Shown here piece after piece: positions 45,611-60,300 of a stretch of 64,000 bases of DNA. Source of the DNA: Theocolax elegans (Eukaryota; Arthropoda; Insecta; Hymenoptera; Cerocephalidae). Location: NCBI GenBank assembly GCA_026168455.1, contig CM047426.1, positions 72,691,986 through 72,755,985 of the forward strand, written 5' to 3'. Made by a program: the position numbers and the translations under genes. How positions within the stretch are numbered: the first letter of the stretch is position 1; each line of letters starts with the position of its first letter. A model generated the notes under the pieces. It had not been told where the DNA came from. It ran no database searches and was given only the letters and a program-made list of their open reading frames with translations.

Positions 45611-45763
45611 TCACTTGTAGCCGTAGCGATTGTTCCCCAACTGTTGCTGTTGCTGTTGTTGATGCGGATGCTGCTGCTGTTGCTGCTGTTGGTTTATTTG
45701 TTGTGCTGAACGCTTGCCCGCCTGGGCCCCAGGGTGGGTGCTACCATTGCCGTCACATTGGCG
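45611..45763 (-). CDS. Candidate terminal coding exon of dco (two acceptors)
   Basis: A GC-rich island follows a pyrimidine-rich stretch. Acceptor 1 (exon from 45763) gives 22 codons ending HNK and stopping at 45694. Acceptor 2 (exon from 45740) gives 42 codons in another frame, with two glutamine runs and the end NNRYGYK, stopping at 45611. Both fit the phase left by the exon at 53538-53634. The polyglutamine frame looks like real insect coding sequence, while acceptor 1 has the better polypyrimidine tract. The choice is unresolved. Confidence 0.55.
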   Translation of the reverse strand, partial: RQCDGNGSTHPGAQAGKRSAQQINQQQQQQQHPHQQQQQQQLGNNRYGYK

Positions 45764-48700
45764 CTTCCAAAACAAAAGACACAAAAAATAGCGACATTAG
45801 CGCATCTCGAGCCTATAATTATTTATTTATTCATTTATGTTTATTTACCTTTTTCTCTTTATAGCTATACACCACTCCTATCTATAATCTGGCTTTCAAT
45901 ATTTCCAAGACAAAACATAACTAATTCATTTTCAAATTTATTATTTAATTAATTATTACATTTCTCTATAATGTGATATCTTTATTGGTGTGATCTTTCA
46001 TCATTTCATAGCTCAGATACGATAATGATAATTGATCGCACGATCTTTTTAGCACTAAGGGCGATTGCAAAACTAAAGAATTGTAAAACATTTTTTAAAA
46101 TATTTTCCTCGCAATATACTTATGTAAAAACATGTGAATTGTAAAAAATTTTTTACCCTCTTATTGTTTATTAAATCTATTTACAAGTACTTTAATTATT
46201 AATTTATACAAGTTTTGTAGTTATTTACTGTTTTTAGAACAATAAACAATACTTCGACTGAATTTTTTTACTTGTCGAAAATTCCTTAAAGGATATTAAT
46301 ATAATAATATCTATTAATAAATAATTATTTATCACACAAAATAGTTTCTTATTTGCAAGCTTAAATTAATTAGTTACGGATGAAAAATCGAATTAGCGCT
46401 ACTCATTGACGTTAAAAATTAAAGTAATTGTAATTATTCTGTAAAATGAAAATAAAAATACGACGAAAACTTGTATTACTTAGAAAGTTGGTATTTGTTT
46501 TCATACAGTATTTCATATTTTTATTTTAAATATGTGTGTATCAAAAAAAGTAAAATAAACCTGACACCTTCGTAATGTATGTAGACACTTTATAAATACA
46601 TTGAATTCGCACAGATATTTCCCAATTTATCATCAAAATATTAATCGAAAGGTTTTATTTAATTTCCGTTTATTATTTATTTTTTTTTTATTTTTGGTAG
46701 TTTCCACGTACACCTTTTTACAGGTTTTTACGTATCCCCTACACCTTTATTCCATTTCATTCCATTTCCAATTTTACCCCCTCTTTTACCCCACCTTCTC
46801 GCATTCGCCCGGGGTTATGCCCGTGGAGAGAGGGAAAACCTGTGGCCAAACCCGTTGGGATAAATGCCATTTAGGAAAACCTCCTCCGAGAAGGGCGGTG
46901 CATTCGAGAACAATTCTGTTTGGGTGGCAAGGTCACATTGCGTAGACTTTAACACCGAAACCGAATGTCTCACACCTCCCGCTCACGTTGTGGAATGTGA
47001 AAAAACACCTAACCGATCATTTAAGCTAAGCCCGAGAATGGTCACCCATCCAAGTGCTAACCGCGCTCGGTGCTGCTTAACTTTCATGACCGGCCGAGGT
47101 GCGTTTCCGCCACTCCGCCACCGTGTCGGTAATTTCCGTTTATTATTATATTGTATCATTACGGAATAATAAAATATAATAATACTTTCCCTTTTCTAAA
47201 ACTATACATTTTTCGAAAATTCACCCCGTAGTTTTAAAAAGCCATTTTGTTGAAATGACTGATTTAGGTACTTGCTGGAAGTGCAGGTGAGAGATAAAAT
47301 GTGACAAGTTATATGTATTGAATCAGCTGAATGTCCAATAAACGTTACCCCGTTGCAACATTAGTAAGAATGAAAAGGTTTATTATTTTTAATTAAGGAA
47401 AGTATTAATTAATTAATTAATGAACAACCAAAAGATTTTATCAGACTGATTTACGGAAGGTTTTAAGAGGACACCGTACCGACATGCTTACCGACGTATA
47501 CAGATTCAAACTTTACAAAACCAATAATCACTTTTTTCATAATGTATGAGTTATCACCTCTAGGTTTTGATAAAACCTAGCGCGGACAACACATCAAATT
47601 TTTAAAGTTTATATATATTCTCTTATTAAAGTTTGAATCCGTAAATGTCGGTAAGCATGTTGTTTTAATGTTAATCTTCTTGAAAAATGTGAAATATAGT
47701 TTATAACACTACTGAATTATCCAAACTTTGATTTTCACGAAGGTGAATATTAATTTAGGTGTTTGACTCGCACAAGAAAACAATGAAAGATGGAGACGAT
47801 GGTACGGCTGGCAACGAATTAACGTTATCAGTTAACGACTAGTGTTGGTTCGGATACGTCAGGTTAAGAAAATGATTGACGTACAAAAAAAGACAAGAGC
47901 TAGAATCAGAAAGTCAAAAAAAATTTAAGAAAAACGGACACCGTAATTAGGTAACCTTGAAAGAATCCTGGAAAGAAAGCTTGAAGGGTAAAATAATATC
48001 GTCGACATAAATTGTACGAATCGACATGTTGAAGCTCGTGAAAAGCTCTGCATAAAAGAATCCAGTAATAGAACAAACGCATCTCGGTGCAAATGGCTAT
48101 GCATCGAATGAGAACTATATATGACAATGAAATCCAACACTTGTAGAATCACTGACGCAGCTTTGAAACTTTTGCTCGGGTCTCCTTATTCAGATTCATG
48201 AATGGTAAAAAAATAAGAGCGAAAGTATTGCAGCCTTCGATTTTTTTTGAATACGTACGTCAGAATTACCTGATTTATTTTACTCGGCTTGATCTTTCGC
48301 ACACGACAAAATTCGCGAGTGCTGTTTTGGTGGGTGTTGTATTACCGATGCAAGCATTTTCGAATCGATTCACCGACTTTGAAAAAGATGACATTGACAT
48401 GAACTTTGTATATAGTTGATATATGATACAAGATACAAATTTGACGAAATTTAAATGGCTTTTTAAAGGTTCAAATCTCGGCAGTCTAAAAATGTTTGTC
48501 CAGTGATTATTTCGAAACTAGTTAAACTGATTGAATTTAACAGAATGCAAATGAAAGATAATTGCACTCCATGGTTCCATTAGAACTTGCGCATAAATAG
48601 CTCATCCGTGTACATTATGCGCGTTAAAAATAGTTTTTTGTAATCATAACGCCATGTGTAGTTATTAATTAATAATGGAAATTATCTATTGTTCGCATAC

Positions 48701-51700
48701 GTACTACTGCTAGCATAATAAATACCATTTGTAATAATGCCTAAACTACAGTTATAACTAAAGAATACGAAATAAAAAATTTTAATTGAAAAATTTACTA
48801 AAAAGTGTTAAATAGTTCACAAAAAAATGGGAAATAATTCACAAAAAATATTTTTGAAGTCCAGATCAAATTGTAAATAATAAACCTCGTAATAAACTAA
48901 CTCTAACGTTTACATTAGATGTTTTATTATTTAGAATTAGGCGCCGACTTCAAAAAATATTTTTTATTAATTGTTTACACTATTTCGTAAATTATTACTC
49001 ACTTTTTTAGTGTATTTCTCAAAGTCGGTTTTTTAATTAAAGTAGATTCCCCGAGCCCGATAAAAAGACGTTCTCTGCCTCAAGTTGAAAATTTCATTTT
49101 AACATACCGTCACATACCCAATTATTGATCATGAACCAATTTCTGATCAGTGTATTATTTCAATAAAATAATAAGATTTACATAAATCTAAACGTTGCTA
49201 CGCACAATTTGAAGGTTAAACAATCAATAATTGTTTAGTAGACTTAAATAGAAAGTGGTATATGTACCGAAAATTTACTGATCAGAAATTGGTACTTCCC
49301 GCTTTTTTTTCTTAGATTGTTGCTTACTTTAAAAATAGCACCTATTTTATTTTTCTGAGATGGCTAAAAGGAAGTTTAATACTTATACTTTCTGTATCCG
49401 TCTAAATATATACAATTATTAGCTTTTTTAACATAAAATTATTCTATGAACGTACAGATTTACCTTAATTGATCAACAATTGGGTATGTGACGGTATCGA
49501 AAGTATTTCAAATACGCACGCATTTCGAAATCGCAGCGAGTCTACGTTAGCTGCGTTAGAAAGACTTCTTTTTCTTATTACTTTACTCAGATTCTTTCCC
49601 GACAGAAACCTAGGCTTACCTGTTATTTGGACCAAAATGTAAATAGTGTTTATAAGAAAGGAACATTATATATGATTATTTTTAATTTATTGCTATATAT
49701 TTATTGTAGCAAGATTTTTTCTTGAAGTTTTAGTTTATTTTTACTATACCTAGTAGAAATTGAAACAATAACGTTCTACAATTTTGAGATACACATCTAA
49801 CCACTAATTTCAGATTTATTTATTTTCATTCGACTTAAGCTACGCAAATTTCTAAATGTATTTATTTTAAAAAATATTTATTATTACACAATATTAAATC
49901 TATAAATTATAGGAAAAATGTTATACATAAAATCGTACTTACAAATGTTAATATTACTTTAATTCAATGTATAGAAAATGAACATATGTATCTCTCTCTC
50001 TCTCTTTATATATATATACGTATACTCTCTATCTATATATATATATATACGTATATGCATTTCGGTAGATTAGAATGTATTAATTTTTGGTATTCGGTTA
50101 AAATTACTCTACACTGTTGTTTATTTTATTAATGTATCGTATATTTCAAATGTATTAATTGTTTCTTTTTATATAGTTTTGCAATTTCTGACGATTATCT
50201 CGTCAGTAAGTTCCCTCATTTAATTTCTTACATTTAAACAATACTTGAAAGTTTATTGCTTACAAAATGTACTTGCAGGTTGATATTTATTTACATTATC
50301 ATCATCAATATATATCAGTGAGCATAATTTACAAAATGTATAATTCAATTATTATTAAATATATTTGCAAAATATGCTTTACGATAGGCGCGTTTTTTTT
50401 TCATATTTTCATATGTATAAACTTCAATAGTCTAAATAACTACTTTCGTCAGCATTTATCAGAGACTTGAGGAATATGTAACACCGACGATCGAGAAAAA
50501 AATATAGCAATCGTTAACTCGACATTTCTTGAATTCACTGTGCGTGATGCTGGCCACATTTTTATGGACGCCTCCGATTGATTAAGGTAACCAACGTATT
50601 TCCGTGTGCGTATACTTCAAATAAATCATAACGTTTTGCGAAAAAACTTAATTAATGCACGCCGAGGAGCGAGTTTCTCATCGTCGTTTACAATTTGTCT
50701 TCGCAACCGAATTGTAACCTACCGTTAAAATTTACTTTCTTAGCGTAAGAAATAATAAAAAAAAAAAAAAAAAACGTTAACCGGTAATTGCGTCATAGCT
50801 AAAAGATACAGTTTAGCTGATAGTAAAGGAAAGAAAATGCTTTACACACGCAGCAAAGTTCTTTTTTGTTTATTTTACAATTAGTCCGTCGACGTGAAAA
50901 AAAAATACATAAGTAAATTCTATATGAAAGTTACTACCAAAGGTAATAGCCGCCATCGGGCAGAAGGTAAAGTGTTACGGGCGCGATCGATTTCTCAGGT
51001 ATGCGTAAAATTGACAATGATTTCTTTTTCTCTGACTCTTTCTCTCTCACTTTCTCTCTTTACACAAATGAGATTCGTATTGTTCTTGAACGTTTCGCAC
51101 GCATATCTGTAAATTAAAAAAAATCTTGCCCTCTACCGTGACGCAGGAACACGTGATTCTCGATTTCGGCACACAAACGAGACTGTCGTTGGGATTGTAA
51201 CTTTTTTTTTCTTTTATCCATCTCCATAATAAATTTTGTAGTCTTACTCTCGTTTTATTTAATTCACTCACTGTATCCCTCTATTTCATTGTCATTTCAA
51301 TCTGTACGTGCTCTTTCTTTCGGTTATTTTTCGAACACGCGCCTGCCTACTTAAGCCTTTCTAGATTTCCACCTACCTGAAAAATTAATGAAAAAAAAGA
51401 TACAAATATTTTTTTTATTCTCAAGGAGAGATAGAGCCAACGTCATGTTAACCAAGAAACAACTAAAGTTAAATAATAAAAAATGATATTAGTGGTACGT
51501 GTGTTACCAATTCTATTCTGTGAGCTGTCGATATAATTTATAAACTACGTTTTAAATTAGCTGCGACAGCGCGTTATCAGAAATATTATTCGTAACGTAA
51601 CGCAAATTTTTAAGATTCCCTTGAAACTCGTACCAAAGTATATTATAGTTTGAGTTAAATTTTATGTTTCCAATAGTGTACCACCACAGTTCCCGCGGTT

Positions 51701-54240
51701 CAACAAGCAACCCTTCATGCAAACACTAACCATCAACTATTCGATTAATATTTTACACTCCACCTTTTATCGACTTCCAGCTTATAATTTTACACTAGAC
51801 ATCGTTCACATAAACGCAAAGAGGCTAATTTTTATTTCATTTTTTAATAATCCTCATAATGGGAAAGTACTGTTTTTTAATATCTGTGCAATTTCCAAGT
51901 TTATCACTTATTTATTCAATATTATGTTCAATGTATACAAAATAACATCATTGTAAATTTTCAGTATTTGTTTTCAAAGCTTATAAACCGTATTTCAATG
52001 ACTAAAGACTTTTATTTCATTCTGTTAATTTTAGATTTATATTCTATTTTTTATTAGTGTCTATTTCTATTCGGTAATAAGCTGATACTTTTCTTTTGAA
52101 CGTGCAGCTACAGGTATTAGTTTAGTTTTTTGTTGTTTTATTTTACTACAAAACATTGCCAAAGCTAGAATGAAAGCCAGAAATCTATATATCCCTAATA
52201 ATCTTTATGCTATTTATTTTTAGTAACCGGGCACTGTTTCCGTATTTATAGTTATTATTAATACTATAAATATTACCGTATTATATGTATACAGATGAAA
52301 TCGTAAATTATCAATATTACATTATACAATATGTGAGTATAATAATATTATTATTTAGGGTAGACTACATAGAAAAGAAAGCAGTAGAAAATCCAAGAGT
52401 TCTACACAAAAAAACAAATAAATTACTAGTAATAAAAAGTGAATAAATAAAAGCACTTGTAGAAACAAGATTATGATAAGGTTTTGTGCAGCGTGTCTAG
52501 AAAGTCATGAAAATCTATATACTAATTTTTACATTCGAATAATAGTTAAGTTTAAGATTTACATCACCATAGGTACGTATATAGATTACATTAATTTATA
52601 AGTAGTCTACCATTTTGAAGGCTCTTCAATTAGATATTTTTATTTTCCAATTAACTGCCTTCAAAAGAAACCGTACATGTTTTGTAAATTAAATTTATTT
52701 AAGTGTTTTATTACATTGATGTTTAAATTACAAATACACGACACATTTTCTGATGATAAAATTGCAATTTATTAGCATTAAAAATTTGAAAAACTGTTGC
52801 ATAACATTTATGTGGTTTTTAATTAACGATACCGTCTAAATAAAAAATGTAAAAATAATCTATAAAAAAATATTTCGAAAAATACATCGTTTATCTTAAT
52901 GCTTTCAATACTAAACCGTAAAAAAATAATAACTATTTAAAAAATTGTTATAACCATGGAATTGTTAGTAAATTATATATTTATAGGTAAAAGAGTAAAA
53001 CATTTAATTTCGAATTTAAACAATTCCATAATGTCAACGATATTTTAAAATTTTTTAAAATATTCTATTTAGTACACGTACAATATACGTGTTTATTTAT
53101 TATTACAATTACTAATCCTTTATGTGTACTTGATAAGTCTACACGATTGTTTTAATTAAAACAGTATCTACCATAGAATTTTTGCAAACACTATAAACTC
53201 TTAAATTTACAAAATATGTGTTGTAGATTTGTAAGCATTTAATCGTACGGTGAAATACACAAAATAAGATTATATGAATTTATCGATGTTTCCGAATGAA
53301 AATAATAATATACTATTATCATTTGTTTCTGGACACCAGAGCGTTTGTGCTCCGAGGTCATAAGGAAGAAGGAGGAAACTAGTCTACCAAATGGAAAGTA
53401 GGTATATGTCTAAGCCATTACGTGGGAATACCTAAAACAGATTAGGAATATAGCGGCAATGACAGAGAGAAGAAAGCAAGAAAATTGTAAGAAAAGAAGA
53501 AAGTTAAATGGAGTAGAGGAACAAGTAAGCAACTCACTTGGTCTTGGGTAGAATTTCACCGGCGGCCGCCGCTACGTTGGTGCGGTGCGTCAGTCTCCCG
53601 CTGACCCTTCGCTCCTGACCGATCACGCCCGGCACTGAAAGACATCATCAGAAAAATCGTGTGAGAGACCGCAACAGTCACCTTTCGTTCGTTCTTGCAT
53701 GCCGAGAGGCATTCAACGAAAAACTAGAGCGCACACTTTACTCTCTTGGCTTTTCTTTTCCAAAGATGTCCTTACTGGATTTTTCTTTCTTTTTTTGTAT
53801 TTTTGTTTTTTTTATTGGTTAAACTTTTGTTTTTTATCAGTAAGAACCTCTTGAAAAAATTAGCAATTCACTAGAATCTCTTCTTTTATTGTTAATCGTT
53901 TCTACAAGCTTTTTTCGGATATTTGTGTTTTCTTTTTACTCGGTTCAACGTGTTTAACGAAAGCGCATATACCGTTCGATGCATTTAGAAAAGTGTATTC
54001 GATTACAATTCGTGTACTCATGTATTCGTGTATCAAAATTTTTCATAATTTTGTCTAATTATTTCACATTTTAGTATTGGCTGATAAGCGTATAATTCAG
54101 CTCTTGTTGGAAGTATCGTATAATTACGTCGTTTAAAGCTTAACTTTAAGAGTTTAAGATTACTCTCTTAGAAGTTAGTTTCAAACACAGTGTATTGGAC
54201 AAATCATTCAGTACTTATGATGGTCGTAAAGCACGCAAAT

Positions 54241-54301
<61 letters not shown>

Positions 54302-57300
54302 CGCGTGTGCGTGTGTGTGTGTGTGTGCGTGTGCGTGTGTCAAAAATAAAGGAACAAAAAAAAGAAGATAAATTCAAAATTAAATAAAATAAAAACTGAT
54401 GAGAGACAGAAATTCAATAAGGACACTCAAAAATATGAAATAAAAAACAGTGCTGAAAATACGTTGTATGTTATACCCACCGTATTTAACCCCGCACCAC
54501 TTAAAATATGCGATAACGTTGACACTAGCGTGCAACGAGCTTCCGTCTCAAACGTTACAAATTTATAACGAACAAATTCGATTACATCAACGTACATTTA
54601 TCCTGATAAATCAGAGTTCGCAGATTTAATTGAATAAAAGGTGTAGTTATTTTTGCCTAGTCGTCTCATAATGCAAAATAAACATTGTGACTTCTCGTAA
54701 AAGTCGTGTATAAGTATATGTTTCAAACCCCAAGTGTACTTTAAATTAAAAAATTAAATTTAAATAATTTTTTAAATTTAAAAGTCTAAATAATCATCTT
54801 GCATTACGTTACTGTCGGCAAGGACGATCTTTCACGCTTGGCCATTGAAATGGAAAACCGAACGTAACCGAAAAAGCTGGACAATGAGTGCGTAAAACGA
54901 GACGCCGCAATGTCAAAGATACAAGAATGTGAACACAAATTTACGATACATTACATTATGTGAAATGTTTTTGAAATATATATATATATATATATGTACA
55001 TATAAAAATGTTAAACATGATAACAAAAAGTGTGAAAGTAAAAAAGAACGACAAAATTTTAACTTGAAGCTCGTCTGAGATTCTTGAATCGAGCATATGA
55101 GTACCAATTTCGTTTGCAACGAGTTAAAAATTCAAGATTTAAGTTGATCGCAGTGACGCGAATTCGACATTTTTGAAATCTCGAAGGAACCGGATGAACT
55201 TTTTTTATTGTACGACTGGGTTTTTCCATTCAAGCCAAGTGAGAAAGAAAATTTTGATAATTTGGGAGTCGAAAGTAAATATAATCGAGTGGTATGAATA
55301 AATAAAAAAGACCAATCCTTGAATGGAAAAACATTTATTTCTACTTTTATATAGAACAGACTGTGTGTATATAAATATATTTTACATGCATATACATGTA
55401 TACACACACTCTCTCTTTCGCTCTCTCTCACTCTTCCCCTCTGACTCTATCACTCTCACACGCACACTAACGCACGGAAACGCACGCACACACACCCACA
55501 TACACATGGTTGCATACGAACACACATACATATATATATAAACACACATATATATTTGTATGCGTGCTTGTTTGTGCATGTGTATGCGTGCGTGCGTGCG
55601 AGCATGTATATACATGTATATGTATTATATAATTATATGATTACAGTAGACGTGGCACAAAGAAGAACTTATATATCCGGGGAGAAAAATTATTTAAAAA
55701 GTCGAGTTGAGCGGAGGGAAAATTGAATAAAAGAAAAAAAAGATAAATGAAAAGAACGTAATGTACGTATGTGCAGGAGGCGAACAGGTCACGATAACAG
55801 TCTTTCAAATCGGCGACATAAATGGACCAACACAATCTTCACATTTACCAAGTGCGGATGTGCCTTTCAATTCAAACAATTCGAACTTTTCCATTGGTTC
55901 AAACTTAATTTTAAATACAATCGTTCGACGTGTCGTTATATTAATTTCAAACTATACAATAGTCACATAAATGTAAACGAAAAGAAAAGGGTTGTATGAT
56001 AATTGTTCGAAAAAGGGCATCCGTTCTTTATCTATATTCATTTAACCATGCAACCTCTTCGGAGCTTCAACGGGCTTTAGCCATTATTCTAAATACGTAT
56101 CTTCAAAAGTTTTTACAATTTTCAATCCGTACAATTACCAATCTCTACAGTTCCCCTAATTATGTAAAATATATAATTTCTAACATTTCGAAAATACAAT
56201 TATTTTCCATTTGTACATTTAATTGTATAGTCTTAATAAATGTGACGAACTTCTTGTCGCTTATTGGATTAAACAAATCAATATTATTTTAAACAATATT
56301 TTACTACTTTTATAAATAAAATATAACCCGAAGTTTTAAAAGTAAGTAAAAAAAAGAAATAATTTCATTATAACAAACTAAAACATTATTAAAGTCTTTC
56401 TAAATTTTTAAGGAACCATACGTTTCACAACGTAAAAAGAAGCACAACTGCGAATTTAAATGACCGGCACGTAAATAGTTTCATTTTTAATGTTTCGATA
56501 AGTAACGGTGAGATATGTGCATGAATTAATTATTGTTATAAAATTATTATTATATTTAGGATCATAGTTACAAAAAACTACCAATCCACGGTTAGTCGCT
56601 TATGATTGTTTTCACGGTTGTTCGAGTCTCTTCAATGTGCTTGAAAATACCTCCTATATACACTTAATTGACTTAATCGATTGTTTCTTTGATTGATAAA
56701 ATAATTAGATACATAATTAAGCAAGCCCATCGTGTCCAATAATCATGTAATACATTCGAGTGCGCGAGAAAAATGACAAAAAATAAAAAAAAAATCAAAA
56801 GCATTAAAGTGGTTGAAATGTCAATAGATACACGATTGAGCGTACATAACTATTATCTCTACCTAAACTTTGGTTAAATCTGAACGCATGGGGTGACTCG
56901 TAATCTCTTCGCTTGGTGCTTTTTCTTCCTATAAGTTGACTCTCTCATTCTTTCATTCACTCACGCTTACTATCCTTTCTCACTCTATCTTTCATCTCGA
57001 GTCTTTAATTCACTATCCCATTACTTGATTCGGTTATAAATTTACGTTCTCTTTCTCCATACATTCCAAGATACAGAAAAAGCCCAACTATACAACGAGA
57101 ACCGATTCCTTAGAGAAATTAAAAATAAAAAGTTAAAACAAGTTGCATTGCTGTTATTGTGATGTCAATAACTGATTGATGAAACACTAATGATTAATGA
57201 GGTTTATCAGGATTTGGTAAAATCATTGTTTTTTACATAATTACTTTGTAGCATTACCTCATGGTAGTATTGAATTTACCCAATCCAGATGTGTGTAAAT

Positions 57301-60300
57301 AATAATGAAGAACTTTAATCTATCGTAAGAATGAAATCATACGAAAATTTTAATCCTCATTTATAAGACACTAATGAAATTGTATATATGTGTTCGATCA
57401 ATTGTCACATGAAAATTAATTTTAAAAAATTTTGAATAACGAGATCAGAGTCACATTATCTTAAAAGCAATTATGTATCAATAAAAATAATCAGACAAAA
57501 ATGGTTAAGAATTGCATTGTCCTCGCATTCAACAGTCTATCATAGTTTACGGTCAGTCTGTATTATAAATGATTTACTAACTATATGATATAATTGACAA
57601 AATAGGTATTGACATACTCATAAGGAAAGTTACGAAATACAAACAAAAACATAGATTAGTCAATAATTTATCTGCTTTCCAGAAAAGCAGTTTGTGCGCG
57701 CTCTTCAGGAAAATTTTAAGAAAAAATAGCTGTTCCCTCAGAAAGATTCGTAGATACAATCGCGTCCAATTCGTCAAGCGATGAACAAGAGTCACTGAGT
57801 CGAGACGAGGTATGGGATTCACGTAGAAAATGAAAAATATTTGTTGTTAAAATAACACTTTAATTTTTAAGACAATTTAGTGTATCTCGTCTTGATCCGT
57901 GCTCTCATCGGACGATGATTATATATATATATATTTCGCCAAATTTAACGCAACGCGAATCTCATGCAATCGCAAACGATAAAACATAAATCGAAATAAC
58001 TAATGATCTAGCGCATTAAATGAAAGCGTAAAAATAGTATGAAATAATGGTAAAACTAGTGTATGTATAACGTAATCGCGGTTAGAAATAAGTAAAAAGA
58101 ATTAGCCAGAGTTTTATAGCCTTAGCCAGGACATCGCAAAACGGCTGGCAATCAGCATAGCCCGTAGATAAAACACCCTTCTTCGATAAAAAAAATTTTC
58201 ATAATGGCAATGGTATCAGCATTAGCACCAACACCAACACCAGCACCAGCACCAGCAGCAAAATCAGCTCAGATGCAGATACAGACGAAGATGTCGAGAA
58301 GAATGCCTTTAATAATGTCTAGTTTGCCCTGAGGCTTGGAGTGTCCAATCGAGTCGCTCGAGTTGACACTGTGACTAAGTCCGTCCAGGTCGACCTTTTT
58401 TATCCAGCCGAGGCAGCGATCCCAACTCTCTCCGGTATCGGGATGAGGCTTGCCTTTCTCTTGTTGGTTCTGTTTATTATCTTTACTTCCAAACTGGCTG
58501 AACGAGTAACCGATTTCGAGACTATCCTTGTTACCGCTATTGCTGTCTTCATCCGGGCTCGAAGCTCGTCCAAAAAAAGTTTGCTGCTCCTGTGAGGAAC
58601 TGGTGATCGGGGTTGGCTGGTACCTCCCGAAACGCTTGCCCTCGTCCTCCCGATCTTTGGCTAAAAAATGAAGGCTGCGCCCGATCCGCTGGAAGATGCT
58701 CGGCCTCGACCTGGTGGCGCTAGAGTCTAGACTTTTCTGTCGAGCGTGGAAGTTACTGTTGCCGAGTTTCTCCGGAAGCAAATCGAGACTGCGCGCATCC
58801 GGTATCGGGTGGTCTGGAGTCCGTTCGAGTGACTCGAGGCTCCGGTGAGCTTTCTCCCGGTTGCGGAACGAGAAATTTCGACGACGCAAACTCGATGCCT
58901 CTTGCAACAGCTCGGTACTGCTCTTTCGGAAGATCTCACCCTCCTTCTCAGTGAACTCAACATTGCCAGAGCGTGGTCGAGGCTGTCGGTCAGGAGTGTG
59001 CCCGGTGCCAAAACAGCTGACACTTGATTGCTTCTCCGGCTCGAGGTCTAAGTCTTTCTCAGTTTTATGCCCATGAAAAAAATAACTCTGCTTGTCGTGT
59101 TGCCTAGGCTCGGGGTCTGCGGGGCTGCTTCGCTCCTGCTGGTGGTTATGCCGCTGGTGATGGTGTTGCTGCTGCTGCTGATGATGCTGCTGCTGGTGGT
59201 TGTACTGCTGGTGTTGACGCTGCTGGTATCGATCGGCGCACCAAGCGTACTCGCGATGTCTCAGGCTAAGGCTCGCGAAGTCGAGGGAGCTCGAATCGAC
59301 CCCTCGACCGGACTTGAAGGTGCTAAAGTGGCAGGTGCCCCCGGCCACGGGCTTACGCTCGCTCGCGGACGGTGGGTTCTGCTGCTGGTGAGCGCCGCTA
59401 GTCGCGCGCAACTCTTGGTACAATTGTTGTATTTTACCTTGGAGCTCGCTCTTGTCCTGATTGTCGATCTCCTCGCCTCGCGCCTCCAGGCCGTCGAACT
59501 TGCTCTGTTGCCTGCGACCCGAGGTGCCGACCGCTGTCGAGCCCACCCCGGCTCCCGATGCGTTTGCCAAACACTGGCGTGTATACGGCCTGAAACTTGC
59601 GACGTCAGCTCACTTATGCCTTTTTTTGTTCGCTTCTCTCATTTACGCAACAACAAACTAAAACAACTCTACTGACGCAACATGCGCACGCGCGAGCTCG
59701 ATGATGGTTAATAAAATCGTGGGAAAGTTTGCATTACGTTTTTTTTCTTTTTACTTTTACTTGATACTCGCGGTCCTAACAACATTGGCAGTTAATCGCT
59801 TACATCGAGAGTATTCGTACAACAAATTGTAAAGAAAAAGACTTTCAAATACTTGTGTTATGTATAAATTTGCTTATATGTTCAGCGATCTATGTAACAC
59901 ACTTTGTTTCATTACATTACAGTACACACAAGATGTAAACATGAGTGCATATTTATCAAAAAAGAAAATAAGTTTAGTTATATGAAATTAACGTTTTTGT
60001 TAATGATGTTATGACAAAATCGTTAATAATCCGCTCTATACTACAAATAAGTAAAGCACGGTGTAACGTAAATGTGAATTAGTTCGTAAAGAAAACGTAA
60101 GGAAAAAAAGTAAGAAAACAAAGAGACGTATGAATGTCAAATCCGGCGATAAGTAAGCCAAAGTTTTAGTGTACGATGCTCAGTCAGCCGGATATTGGTG
60201 CGTTTGCTGGAAAATAATCATATCGGTCCTCCGATGAGAGAAAAAGCTATAAGAAAAGAAAAAGTTTGGAAGATACTCATCTCGATTGGCTCATTACTTT

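Larger units (their letters stand above)
45764..53537. other. Large dco intron with SINE and MITEs
   Basis: A 7.8-kb AT-rich intron on the model adopted. It contains a 5S-derived SINE (46678-47129), a foldback near 47472-47660, a TA-flanked MITE (49107-49494), a CT/TA tract at 49990-50050 and a poly-A run at 50757-50774. Small ORFs (for example 48198-48419) show no domain. Confidence 0.5.

Noticed and set aside
46960..47130. Genuine 5S rRNA gene
   Set aside because: The homology covers the internal promoter region but the 5' and 3' parts diverge, and an 18-bp target duplication plus A-tail mark it as a SINE.
48460..48490. tRNA-like B box (GGTTCAAATCTCGGC)
   Set aside because: No A box, acceptor stem or cloverleaf could be built around it.
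54190..54387. Cys/Val repeat ORF
   Set aside because: Translation of a GT microsatellite.
59067..59675. 202-residue leucine-rich plus-strand ORF
   Set aside because: It is the antisense shadow of the His/Gln-rich dco exon; CAG/CAC repeats read as Leu/Val on the other strand.
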